From JARRNO01 sp037384885 (GTDB taxonomy: Bacteria; Acidobacteriota; UBA4820; DSQY01), in NCBI GenBank assembly GCA_037384885.1, contig JARRNO010000049.1, positions 1 to 28,784 of the forward strand: DNA of 28,784 nt, given 5' to 3'. Shown in pieces: positions 21,874-28,784 of this stretch. Below the pieces are notes generated by a model. That model was not told the DNA's origin. It did no database searches and worked only from the letters and a program-made list of their open reading frames with translations. Position 1 is the stretch's first letter. Every line of letters starts with the position of its first letter. The position numbers and the translations under genes were made by a program.

Positions 21874-23169
21874 ATGAAAAGGATGACGCCATCCAACCGT
21901 TCCGGGTCCATAACCGTTGCGCCGGGCGGTCCTCTCACGGGAACCGCGCGTGTCCCTTCCTCAAAATCCGTCACGCACAGGGCTTTGTTTTGCGCGGCCC
22001 TGGCTCCCGGCAGATCGGTGATCCTTTCTCCCTCCATCTGCGACGACACGCTGGCCACCCGCGCCTGCCTGGAAGCGCTGGGCGCCCGGATCGAGGTCAC
22101 GAACGCCGCCTGGTTCTGCAGCGGCACAGGCGGCCGCCTGTCCGTTCCCACAAACCCCATAAATTGCGCATCGTCTGGCACCACCTTCCGGTTTCTGTCC
22201 ACCCTGTGCGCCCTCAGTCCGGGCATCCGGCGGCTGGACGGAAGCGAGCAGCTTCGAAGGCGTCCCATGGACGCCCTGGATGACATCGTCCGGCAGGCGG
22301 GAGCCCGCTTGCGCTGGCTGAAGCAGGACGGCCGCGCGCCCGTGGAGATTGAGGGAGGGCGCCCTGGAATCGTAACGATCCATGCCCCCTCCCGCGTGAC
22401 CAGCCAGTTCCTGTCTGGTCTTCTGCTGGCCGCCCCCCTCCTTGGACGCCCCCTCTCGGTTTTCGCCGCCGATCCCGTCTCCGCCCCCTACGTTGAAACG
22501 ACCCGGCGCATCATGGCCCTCTTCGGCGTGGCGGTTGAAAGGCCGGCGCCTTCGGAATGGCGGGTCCCCGAACTCCCGTACCGGACGACACGCTTTAAAG
22601 TGGAAGCCGACGCGTCTGCGGCCGCCTTTCTCTTCGCGGCGGCGGGCGTAACGGGCGGGTCTGTCACCGTCCCGGGCATCGGCCGGTCCATGGCACAGGG
22701 AGACGCCCGCATCCTGGAATTCCTCGAGAATTTCGGGCTTCGTGTGGAGGTGAGGCCGGGAGGCGCATCCGTATCGGGAAGCGTGCAGCGCGGCGTTGAC
22801 CTGGATCTCGGCGCACATCCCGATCTCGTCCCGGCGCTCGCCGCCCTGGCGCTCGCGGCGCCAAGCCCTTCCCGCTTTCGCCGCATCGGCCACCTGCGCC
22901 ATAAGGAAAGCGACCGGCTGGCCCTGCTCGCAGAAGCCGTGAAATCCCTGGGGGGCATCGCGGAGGTCGAAGGCGGGACCCTCTCCATCCAGCCGTCCGG
23001 CACTTACCGCCCCGCGCGGCTGGATCCCAAGGGGGACCACCGGATGGCCATGGCCTTCGCCGTCATGGGCCTGCTCGCCCCCGGAACTGAGATAAGCGAC
23101 CCCGGCTGTGTCCGCAAGTCTTTTCCGGATTTCTTTGAAGTCCTCGATTCCCTCCGGCGTCCCCTTTGA
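21874..23169 (+). CDS. aroA: 3-phosphoshikimate 1-carboxyvinyltransferase (EPSP synthase)
   Basis: Makes EPSP from shikimate-3-phosphate and PEP in the shikimate pathway. The 431-residue product has PSSKSVTHRALF (K31, R36), the PEP/glyphosate loop as CASSGTTFRFL where the E. coli enzyme has LGNAGTAMRPL, VEADASAAAFL, GHLRHKESDRL and a closing GDHRMAMAF ... PDFFEVL. The core Gly-Thr and Arg of the loop are kept, so activity is expected. ATG 21874 is chosen; ATG 21883 is an alternative, with the weak AAAAGG site directly against it. It follows smpB by 27 bases and converges with the porin gene. Confidence 0.94.
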   Translation: MKRMTPSNRSGSITVAPGGPLTGTARVPSSKSVTHRALFCAALAPGRSVILSPSICDDTLATRACLEALGARIEVTNAAWFCSGTGGRLSVPTNPINCASSGTTFRFLSTLCALSPGIRRLDGSEQLRRRPMDALDDIVRQAGARLRWLKQDGRAPVEIEGGRPGIVTIHAPSRVTSQFLSGLLLAAPLLGRPLSVFAADPVSAPYVETTRRIMALFGVAVERPAPSEWRVPELPYRTTRFKVEADASAAAFLFAAAGVTGGSVTVPGIGRSMAQGDARILEFLENFGLRVEVRPGGASVSGSVQRGVDLDLGAHPDLVPALAALALAAPSPSRFRRIGHLRHKESDRLALLAEAVKSLGGIAEVEGGTLSIQPSGTYRPARLDPKGDHRMAMAFAVMGLLAPGTEISDPGCVRKSFPDFFEVLDSLRRPL

Positions 23170-23184
23170 AGAGGGCCGCCCTTC

Positions 23185-23216
23185 AAAAAGAAAGGGCGCC
23201 CCGCCATGGGGCGCCC
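23185..23216 (-). terminator. Rho-independent terminator of the porin gene
   Basis: Read on the minus strand, a perfect 9-bp stem GGGCGCCCC / GGGGCGCCC (23216-23208 and 23202-23194) with a five-base loop is followed by TTTCTTTTT (23193-23185). The T-tract is on the minus side, so it ends the porin transcript; it may also stop aroA transcription by its hairpin. Confidence 0.85.
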
Positions 23217-23244
23217 ATGAAGGACGCTGCCGGTTTTCGGACGG

Positions 23245-24576
23245 TTAGAATTTCACCTGCAGCGTGAGCTGGAGCTGTTTTTCGTTGGGGATTCCGGTCA
23301 GACTGTGTTCGAGCTGCTCGTAGTCGAGCAGCCACATGTTTCCCTTGAACATGTCGTAGGCCACGCCGAAGATGTACCGCTTCTGAATGTCCTGCAGGGC
23401 GGAGTAGGCCGCTTCAGTATTGGTGTTGAAGCGGTCGTAGCGGCCGATGACCCGGAATTTCTTGTCCGGGCTCACCTTGGCGGCGGCGAAGAAAGAATAT
23501 CCATCCTGCTTGCGGGCCGTTCCATCGGGATTCACCGCCGTGCCGGACTGGTTGCCTTTGCCGGTGTAGTATTCTCCGGTAGCCGTAAAGCGAGCGCTTT
23601 CGTAGGAAACCATGCCGTCCACGGCGGTCCAGTCGGGCAGGTACCCGGTGGCCGAGGGGGCCACGTTGCCTTTTCCGCTGATGCCCAGGACGCCGATCTG
23701 CAGGCCCGGGATCACATCGGGGAGCGGGCGAAGGGTGAACCGGGCTTCCACCACCTTGTTCTGATTCTTTTCTCCGGCGTGGTAGCCGCCGCCGTCGTAG
23801 ACGCCGAGCTGCCAGGACCCGTAACGGCCGGCGTAGTGGGGGTCGACGTTCTTCTTGTAGCTGGCAGGCATTTCGCCGCCGAAGTCGGACCCGAAGACCA
23901 CGCCGTCGTCGGCGCTGTTGAAGATCCCGTTGCGCTCCAGGAACATGGTGCCCTGCATCCGGTAGCCGTTGATGGCTTCCCAGAAGTCGTGGTAGGGCAC
24001 GTGCACCTGTCCGAATTCCATGTACGGCTTGGTGAAGAAGTCATTGCCCGCCCAGTGGAACTTGCCGTAGAGGTATTTGATGCGGGTGTTCACGGAACCG
24101 TCGCCCACCCGGGTGATGTCCGTGGTGAAACGAGCCTGGAACCAGTCGTTCACGTCGTACTTCACATCGAAGTAGCCGCGCTTGAGGGCCATCTGGCTGT
24201 AGGATTCCGTTTGCCCCGGAACGCCCGCATACTTCTGGCCGTTCTGGTAAGAGAGATACATGGTGGACCCAATGTGCAGCCGGCTGACCCAGCCGGGCAC
24301 CGGCGAGGTCTTCTGGACTTCCTGCTTCACGGTGCTCTGGATCTGCTCCTGATCCTGCTGCTTCTTCTCGGCCTTCTTGGCGTTGTACTGCTCCTGAACC
24401 TTCTCAGCCTGAGCCTGCGTGATGACGCCGTTTTGGACGAGAATTTTGAGCAGGGGATCGAGTTCGGGGGAGCTCTGCGCGAACAGCGCCGTTCCCGCCG
24501 TCATGAAGACGGCGGCGGCTGCCGCAAGAATCAGCCCCTTCTTTCCATATCCCTTAACCATGGCTTTCAGTGACAT
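23245..24576 (-). CDS. Phosphate-selective porin (OprP/OprO-like)
   Basis: The 443-residue product has a signal peptide (about 1-33, ending ALFA) and a Gln/Lys/Glu-rich coiled-coil stretch near 60-90. A beta-barrel of short aromatic strands follows (for example GYFDVKYDVNDWFQARFTTDI), ending in ...LTLQVKF with the terminal Phe typical of outer-membrane barrels. OprP/OprO-type similarity plus the position after pstS point to phosphate or polyphosphate entry across the outer membrane. ATG 24576 is chosen because of GGAGA upstream; the frame is open to 24849. Hairpins at 24615-24671 separate it from pstS. Confidence 0.82.
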   Translation of the reverse strand: MSLKAMVKGYGKKGLILAAAAAVFMTAGTALFAQSSPELDPLLKILVQNGVITQAQAEKVQEQYNAKKAEKKQQDQEQIQSTVKQEVQKTSPVPGWVSRLHIGSTMYLSYQNGQKYAGVPGQTESYSQMALKRGYFDVKYDVNDWFQARFTTDITRVGDGSVNTRIKYLYGKFHWAGNDFFTKPYMEFGQVHVPYHDFWEAINGYRMQGTMFLERNGIFNSADDGVVFGSDFGGEMPASYKKNVDPHYAGRYGSWQLGVYDGGGYHAGEKNQNKVVEARFTLRPLPDVIPGLQIGVLGISGKGNVAPSATGYLPDWTAVDGMVSYESARFTATGEYYTGKGNQSGTAVNPDGTARKQDGYSFFAAAKVSPDKKFRVIGRYDRFNTNTEAAYSALQDIQKRYIFGVAYDMFKGNMWLLDYEQLEHSLTGIPNEKQLQLTLQVKF

Positions 24577-24614
24577 GTAGGGTCTCCTTCCCTTTTCGTT
24601 CCCAGCCATACCCG

Positions 24615-24671
24615 CCTCCAGTCCGATGGAGGTTGCGGGCCCCGCCGGCCGTTGGCGCCGGCGCGGCCCGC
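24615..24671 (-). other. Two hairpins between pstS and the porin gene
   Basis: Closest to the porin is CCTCCA / TGGAGG (24615-24620 / 24627-24632). Next to it is a long GC-rich stem between 24635 and 24671, with outer arms GCGGGCC / GGCCCGC and a GCCGGC-type inner stem with one mismatch. Neither has a T-tract on the minus strand, so they may act as RNA stability or attenuation elements, letting some pstS transcription run into the porin gene. A 10-bp palindrome, ATGACGTCAT, lies at 24695-24704. Confidence 0.5.
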
Positions 24672-24719
24672 TGTTCACTGCTGAAGGTGACACGATGACG
24701 TCATGGACTGCTCGACCGC

Positions 24720-25775
24720 TTACTTCCAGACGCTCTTCCCGTTCGACCGGATCTCCGCTTTCCATTTCGATTCGATCAAGTTGACCACGTTGTCTGGAAT
24801 CGGAACATAGTCGAGTTTCTTGGCCATTCCCTGGCCGCTCTTGTAACACCAGTTGAAGAAGTTGAGAATCTCATGCGCCTTGGAGGCATTCATCTGGTTC
24901 TTGTAGAAGAGGATGACCGTCGCTCCGGTGATGGGCCAGCTCTTGGCGCCGGGCTGGTCGGTGAGCACCATGTAGAAGCCGGGGGCATGGTTCCAGTCGG
25001 CGTTGGCCGCGGCCGCCATGAAGGACTGCATGGTGGGCTGGACAAAACGTCCCGCCCGGTTTTGCAGGAGCACGTAGGTCATGTGGTTCTGGAGGGCATA
25101 GGCAAATTCCACGTAGCCAACGGCGCCGTTGATTCTCTGGACGTAGGACGCCACGCCCTCGTTGCCCTTGCCGCCCACGCCGACGGGCCAGGCCACGGAC
25201 TTGGCGTTGCCGACCTTGGAGGCCCAGGTCTTGGAAACCTTGGCCAGGTAGTTGGTGAAGATCCAGGTGGTGCCGGAGCCGTCGGAGCGATGCACCACGG
25301 TGATGCCCATGTCGGGCAACGCCACGCCCGGGTTGGCCTTCTTGAGGGCCGGATCGTTCCACTTCGTGATCTTTCCAAGATAGATGTCGGCGAGCAGCGC
25401 GGGGGTCAGCTTGATTTCGCCGGGCTTGACGCCGCGCAGGTGCACGACGGGAACCACGCCGCCCATGATGACCGGCCACTGCATGAGGCCGAGCTTGTCG
25501 AGTTCAGGTTTCTTCATGGGAGCGTCCGACGCGCCGAAGTCGACGGTCCTGGCTTTGATCTGGGCGATGCCGCCGCCCGAGCCGATGGACTGGTAGGCCA
25601 GCTTGAGTCCCGTCTTCTTGTGATAGGCATAAGCCCACTGGGATAGGACGGGATACACGAAGGTGGAGCCGGCGCCGGTCACCGTCTTTTCGGCGGCGCG
25701 GATACCGCCGGCCGTGAAGAAGAATCCGGCCGCGCACAAGACCAGTACGGACGTTTTCAGTCCCTTGAATGTCAT
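24720..25775 (-). CDS. pstS: Periplasmic phosphate-binding protein PstS
   Basis: PstS captures phosphate in the periplasm for the PstCAB transporter. The 351-residue product has a signal peptide (about 1-27) followed by TVTGAGSTFVYP. The phosphate-binding GAGSTF (34-39), QSIGSGGGIAQI, DFGASDAPM and HRSDGSGTTWIF motifs are all present, and the C-terminal half is full length. ATG 25775 has AAAGGAGG just upstream; the frame extends to 25844, an unlikely start. pstC, pstA and pstB are not between pstS and phoR, so they must be elsewhere, perhaps past the end of the window. A candidate Pho box lies upstream. Confidence 0.93.
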   Translation of the reverse strand: MTFKGLKTSVLVLCAAGFFFTAGGIRAAEKTVTGAGSTFVYPVLSQWAYAYHKKTGLKLAYQSIGSGGGIAQIKARTVDFGASDAPMKKPELDKLGLMQWPVIMGGVVPVVHLRGVKPGEIKLTPALLADIYLGKITKWNDPALKKANPGVALPDMGITVVHRSDGSGTTWIFTNYLAKVSKTWASKVGNAKSVAWPVGVGGKGNEGVASYVQRINGAVGYVEFAYALQNHMTYVLLQNRAGRFVQPTMQSFMAAAANADWNHAPGFYMVLTDQPGAKSWPITGATVILFYKNQMNASKAHEILNFFNWCYKSGQGMAKKLDYVPIPDNVVNLIESKWKAEIRSNGKSVWK

Positions 25776-25848
25776 AAAAACCTCCTTTTTCACTGTCTTC
25801 CTCGCCTGAAAGCTTCGGGGCGCCTCGCGGCCCTTCCGCTTCAAGTGG

Positions 25849-25891
25849 AGTCTACGGGAGGCGTGTTAAGGAATGTTCAGGGGAGTGTTAG
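25849..25891 (-). promoter_or_regulatory. Candidate Pho box and -10 of pstS
   Basis: On the minus strand, CTAACAC (25891-25885) and TTAACAC (25869-25863) lie 22 bases apart, exactly two turns of 11. A related CTGAACA/TGAACAT sits between them near 25880-25873. Eight bases after the last repeat is a -10-like TAGACT (25854-25849). Tandem 7-base repeats at 11-base steps replacing the -35 are the hallmark of PhoB-dependent promoters, but the sequence differs from the E. coli CTGTCAT and the middle unit fits only in part. Confidence 0.45.
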
Positions 25892-25954
25892 TTTTTGGTT
25901 TGCGCGGCGAATCGCCGTGGTGCCGGCAGGTTCGGAAGAGAAAGGATTGGGAGG

Positions 25955-27733
25955 TTACGTGGGCCGAAGGAAAACCGTGAAGGTGGTTCCCTTCCCGGGT
26001 TCGCTCTCGACAGCGATTTCTCCCTGGTGGGCTTGTACGATGTGCTTCACGATGGCCAGTCCGAGTCCGGTGCCCCCCATCTTCCTGCTTCTGGCCTTGT
26101 CCACCCGGTAAAACCGTTCGAAGAGACGCGGCAGGTGTTCCTTCGGGATTCCGGCGCCGTGGTCCCGGACTTGAACCTTGATCCAGTCTGCCTCGGGAAA
26201 GGCATTCACTTGCACGTCCCCGCCCGCCTCGCTGTATTTGACGGCATTGTCCACCAGATTGAGAACGGCTTCTTCCAGAAGGGTGGCGTTCATGAGGGCT
26301 TGGAGATCGTCGCCGCAGGCAAGGGAGAGTTTCACGCCCCGGGTTGAGGCCCGCGGTTCGCAGGCCGCCAGCGCGGCTTCCAGTACGGGCCGCAGCTCCG
26401 TTCCGGATAAGGGGATCTGGTGCTTCTCCGCGTCCTGTTCGATGCGGGAAAGGCTGAGCAGGTCGTCGATGATGGCGGTCAGCCGGTCCACCTGGCGCCC
26501 GACGATATCCAGGAAGGCCTGGGCCTTTTCCGGGTCCTGCACAGCTCCGTCTTTCAGGGTTTCCACGAAGCCCTTGATTGAAGTAATGGGCGTCTTGAGT
26601 TCGTGGGACACGTTGGCCACGAAATCCTTGCGCATATTTTCCAGCTGCTTGAGGTGGGTGATGTCATGAAGCACCAGCAGGGCGGCCACCGCACGATCTT
26701 CGTTGTCCCGGAGGATGATCCCGTTGGCGTGGAGAAACTGCTGGCGTTCGTCTTCGTAATGCACGACGGTGCCCGTAAGCGCCTCGTTGGAAGCCCGGAC
26801 CTTCTCGAGAAACTCCTGGAGGTCCGTGCTTCTGACCACTTCCTGAATGGTACGCCCCACGGCCCGGCCCGCCTGCAGCCCAAACAGGTTGCACGCCGCC
26901 TGGTTCAGGCGGAGGATGCGGTCCTCATTATCCACCACGATGACCGCTTCCATCATGTTGGCCAGGACGGTCTCCAGGTCGTCCCTCTCCTGGGTGATCG
27001 AATGGATAGAGCCGCGGACTCTTTCGGAAAGGCGATCCAGATTTTCAGAAGTATGGGCCAGCGGCTGGGACGGGGGCACCGCCGCGCGGAATTCAAAATG
27101 GCCGCCCGCGAACTGCTCCACCGTCCGGTCGACTTGTTCGAATGAGCGGTCCACGCGCTGAAGCGCCCAAAAGATGAAGACGCCCCCCGCAAAGAAGGCG
27201 AACAGGGCGGCCAGGAGGACTTCAAAATAATAGGGCCACATGGAGGGAGCCGCCTTTTTGAGCGGGATGGAAAGGCGCACGACTCCGGTCTCCATCCCCT
27301 CTCCGGAGATGGGAGCCGCGAAATAAAACACCTTCCTGCCCGTCATGAAGTCCGTCCGCAAGAGGTAGGATTCCTTGCCGGAGAGCGCCACCCCCACCTC
27401 CGGGCGGTCGGCAAAGCTCTCTAGCCGCGAGGGATTGCCCCCGGAATCTCCGACAACGGTTCCGTCGGCGCGGATCACCATGACCCGCACGCCCGAGGTG
27501 GACCCGATGCGTTTGCATGCCTGTTGGATTCCGGCCCGGTCGCTGCTCCGGTAGGGAGTCTCCAGAATCAGGGCCGCGAGACGCGCCCTGCCCCGGAGCA
27601 TGGCCCCCACTTCTTCGTACCGCGACTGCCGGAGTACGACGATCCCATACCAAGCCGAGGCGGCCACCGCCAGGAAGAACACGGCCAGAATGGGGGGGTA
27701 GGCTGTTTTCAGGATGCTCCGGCGCTTTTTCAT
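25955..27733 (-). CDS. phoR: Phosphate-responsive sensor histidine kinase PhoR
   Basis: PhoR phosphorylates PhoB when phosphate is scarce. The 592-residue protein has an N-terminal membrane helix (about 12-34), a periplasmic domain of about 130 residues and a second helix (169-190). A HAMP-like linker and a PAS domain (about 250-365, VLANMMEAVIVVDNEDRIL) follow, then the kinase core: H377 in VSHELKTP, N496 in the N box, DHGAGIP and GTGLGLAIV. The periplasmic domain is larger than in E. coli PhoR, which has almost none, and resembles the Bacillus or Myxococcus type. It starts 1 base after phoB, so the two are co-transcribed. Confidence 0.9.
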   Translation of the reverse strand: MKKRRSILKTAYPPILAVFFLAVAASAWYGIVVLRQSRYEEVGAMLRGRARLAALILETPYRSSDRAGIQQACKRIGSTSGVRVMVIRADGTVVGDSGGNPSRLESFADRPEVGVALSGKESYLLRTDFMTGRKVFYFAAPISGEGMETGVVRLSIPLKKAAPSMWPYYFEVLLAALFAFFAGGVFIFWALQRVDRSFEQVDRTVEQFAGGHFEFRAAVPPSQPLAHTSENLDRLSERVRGSIHSITQERDDLETVLANMMEAVIVVDNEDRILRLNQAACNLFGLQAGRAVGRTIQEVVRSTDLQEFLEKVRASNEALTGTVVHYEDERQQFLHANGIILRDNEDRAVAALLVLHDITHLKQLENMRKDFVANVSHELKTPITSIKGFVETLKDGAVQDPEKAQAFLDIVGRQVDRLTAIIDDLLSLSRIEQDAEKHQIPLSGTELRPVLEAALAACEPRASTRGVKLSLACGDDLQALMNATLLEEAVLNLVDNAVKYSEAGGDVQVNAFPEADWIKVQVRDHGAGIPKEHLPRLFERFYRVDKARSRKMGGTGLGLAIVKHIVQAHQGEIAVESEPGKGTTFTVFLRPT

Positions 27734-27734
27734 C

Positions 27735-28421
27735 TCACTCCCTGAAGCGATAGCCGACGCCGCGCACCGTTTCGATCAGGTCCCCGGCCGCCCCCAGCTT
27801 TTTGCGCAGCCCCGTCATGTGGACGTCAACCGACCGGTCCGTCACGGGGTAGTTGTCGCCGCGCACGGATTCGATGATCTGGTTCCGGGTGAACACCCAG
27901 CCGGGACGGCGGGCGAGCATGAGCAGGATGCCGAATTCCGTCGCGGTGAGTTCTACCGGCGTCTCTTCCACCTTCACTTCGCGGCGCGCGGTGTGGATGG
28001 AGATTCCTCCGCGGTTCACCACGGCCTCTTCGGAAGCTTCCGGCTGTGCACGCCGGCGGAGGACGCTGCGCACCCTCGCCAGCAGGACGCGGGGGCTGAA
28101 GGGTTTGGTCACGTAGTCGTCCGCCCCCATTTCAAGGCCCGTCACCACGTCCGCCTCTTCTCCTTTAGCCGTAAGCATGATGATGGGGATGGAAGCCGTG
28201 ACCGAGTCCTTTTTGAGCAGGCGGCATACTTCCAGACCGTCCAGGCCCGGAAGCATGAGGTCGAGAATCACCAGCCCGGGCGGCCGGCTGCGGCAAGCCT
28301 GCAGGCCGTCTTCCCCGGTCGTAACGGCTTCAACGCCGTAGCCCTCCTTCTCCAGGTTGTAGCGGAGAAGCGCCAGGATGTCTTCCTCGTCGTCCACCAG
28401 AAGGATGGATTCTTTCGCCAT
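27735..28421 (-). CDS. phoB: Phosphate regulon response regulator PhoB
   Basis: An OmpR/PhoB-family transcription factor of 228 residues. The receiver domain carries the acidic pocket DDEED (10-14), phospho-acceptor Asp54 in VILDLMLP, Thr84 and Lys106. The winged helix follows (about 130-226), with ELTATEFGILLMLARRPGWVFTR and RSVDVHMTGLRKKLG, ending TVRGVGYRFRE. GGGAG lies about 10 bases before the ATG. The gene is between phoU and phoR. A possible extended -10 lies upstream. The assignment to PhoB rather than another OmpR-type regulator rests on its phoR-phoU-pstS neighbours. Confidence 0.9.
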   Translation of the reverse strand: MAKESILLVDDEEDILALLRYNLEKEGYGVEAVTTGEDGLQACRSRPPGLVILDLMLPGLDGLEVCRLLKKDSVTASIPIIMLTAKGEEADVVTGLEMGADDYVTKPFSPRVLLARVRSVLRRRAQPEASEEAVVNRGGISIHTARREVKVEETPVELTATEFGILLMLARRPGWVFTRNQIIESVRGDNYPVTDRSVDVHMTGLRKKLGAAGDLIETVRGVGYRFRE

Positions 28422-28454
28422 TGCGCGGCTCCCGTCGGTTGCGTGGGTCGGGAC

Positions 28455-28463
28455 ATTTTAGCA
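28455..28463 (-). promoter_or_regulatory. Possible extended -10 promoter of phoBR
   Basis: On the minus strand TG-C-TAAAAT (28463-28455), about 35 bases before the phoB start. No good -35 is seen, and the 83-base gap between phoU and phoB also holds a CGCCC/GGGCG hairpin. phoBR may thus be expressed both from here and by read-through from phoU. Confidence 0.35.
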
Positions 28464-28504
28464 CGGCGCGCCCACCGGGCGTTCAGGCGGAGGCCCGGAT
28501 GGGC

Positions 28505-28784
28505 TTAATCCGGCGTCTTCTCCTGGAATTCTTCGGCGTGGTGGCGGACGATCTCACCCTGGATCAGGTAGATGACGTCTTCGGCGATATTGGTGGCGTG
28601 GTCGGCGATCCGCTCCAGGTGGCGCGAGACCCCAAGAAAATGGACGAGGTAGGAGAAGCGCTCGGGGTCGATGCGGACTTCTTCCTGAACGATTTTGTAG
28701 AATCCCCGGTGGATCGTATCCACGTCCTCATCGGCGCGGCAGACCTGATAAGCGGTGTCCGCCTCCAGGTTCACCAGGGCATCG
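28505..28784 (-). CDS. phoU: PhoU phosphate transport regulator (5' end outside window)
   Basis: Only the last 93 or so residues are present. They hold the PhoU repeat signature (RADEDVDTIHRGFYKIV) and the highly conserved LERIADHATNIAEDVIYLIQGE, ending about 20 residues later. PhoU links the Pst transporter to PhoR and represses the Pho regulon when phosphate is plentiful. Read on the minus strand it is the first gene seen in the order phoU-phoB-phoR-pstS-porin; pstCAB would be expected before it, beyond the window. Confidence 0.92.
   Translation of the reverse strand, partial: DALVNLEADTAYQVCRADEDVDTIHRGFYKIVQEEVRIDPERFSYLVHFLGVSRHLERIADHATNIAEDVIYLIQGEIVRHHAEEFQEKTPD

Overview
The window is a GC-rich piece of a bacterial chromosome, in draft form (one run of 32 N). 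It looks Gram-negative: it carries LapB, an outer-membrane porin, a PilY1-type pilus system and PstS. Gene content and order fit the Acidobacteriota or the delta-proteobacterial (Desulfobacterota/Myxococcota-like) lineages. This placement rests on general gene order and I could not test it by a search.

Layout. (1) 1-7424, + strand: a tightly packed housekeeping run behind a good sigma70 promoter: rplU, rpmA, obgE, nadD, rsfS, a degenerate NtrC-type AAA+ gene, rlmH, a DksA/TraR-like gene, a LapA-LapB fusion and gpmI. Most junctions overlap or nearly touch. (2) 7478-10295: a DedA membrane protein (-), a glutaredoxin with its own terminator, about 700 bases of repeat-rich non-coding DNA, then queF and ogt overlapping by 4 bases. 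(3) 10413-16646: a minor-pilin operon in the order FimU/GspH-like, PilV-like, PilW-like, PilX-like, PilY1. It is preceded by a close match to a sigma54 promoter and an upstream inverted repeat, and closed by a strong hairpin. (4) 16672-18411: an uncharacterised zinc-finger protein (-) and an exported TPR protein (+). (5) 18429-20338 (-): uvrB, broken by an apparent 27-codon internal deletion plus a one-base frameshift. (6) 20409-23169 (+): an ECF sigma factor (interrupted by the N run), a small soluble zinc anti-sigma factor, smpB and aroA. (7) 23185-28784 (-): a phosphate-starvation block read as phoU (partial), phoB, phoR, pstS and a porin, with a candidate Pho box before pstS and two hairpins between pstS and the porin gene.

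How it fits together. The first block joins ribosome assembly and silencing (L21, L27, Obg, RsfS, RlmH) with stringent-type control (DksA-like), LPS homeostasis (LapAB) and glycolysis (GpmI). The pilus block makes the tip-priming minor pilins and the PilY1 adhesin. The last block senses phosphate (PhoU/PhoR/PhoB) and takes it up (porin, PstS); pstCAB are not in the window and may lie beyond 28784.

Most worth a second look: the NtrC-type protein with decayed Walker B and GAFTGA motifs inside the ribosome operon, the LapA-LapB fusion, the sigma54 promoter of the minor-pilin operon, the G3 Asp-to-Val change in Obg, the double lesion in uvrB, and the period-7/period-8 tandem repeats and shared palindromic elements in the intergenic DNA. 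I found no CRISPR array, rRNA, tRNA, insertion sequence or complete new defence system.
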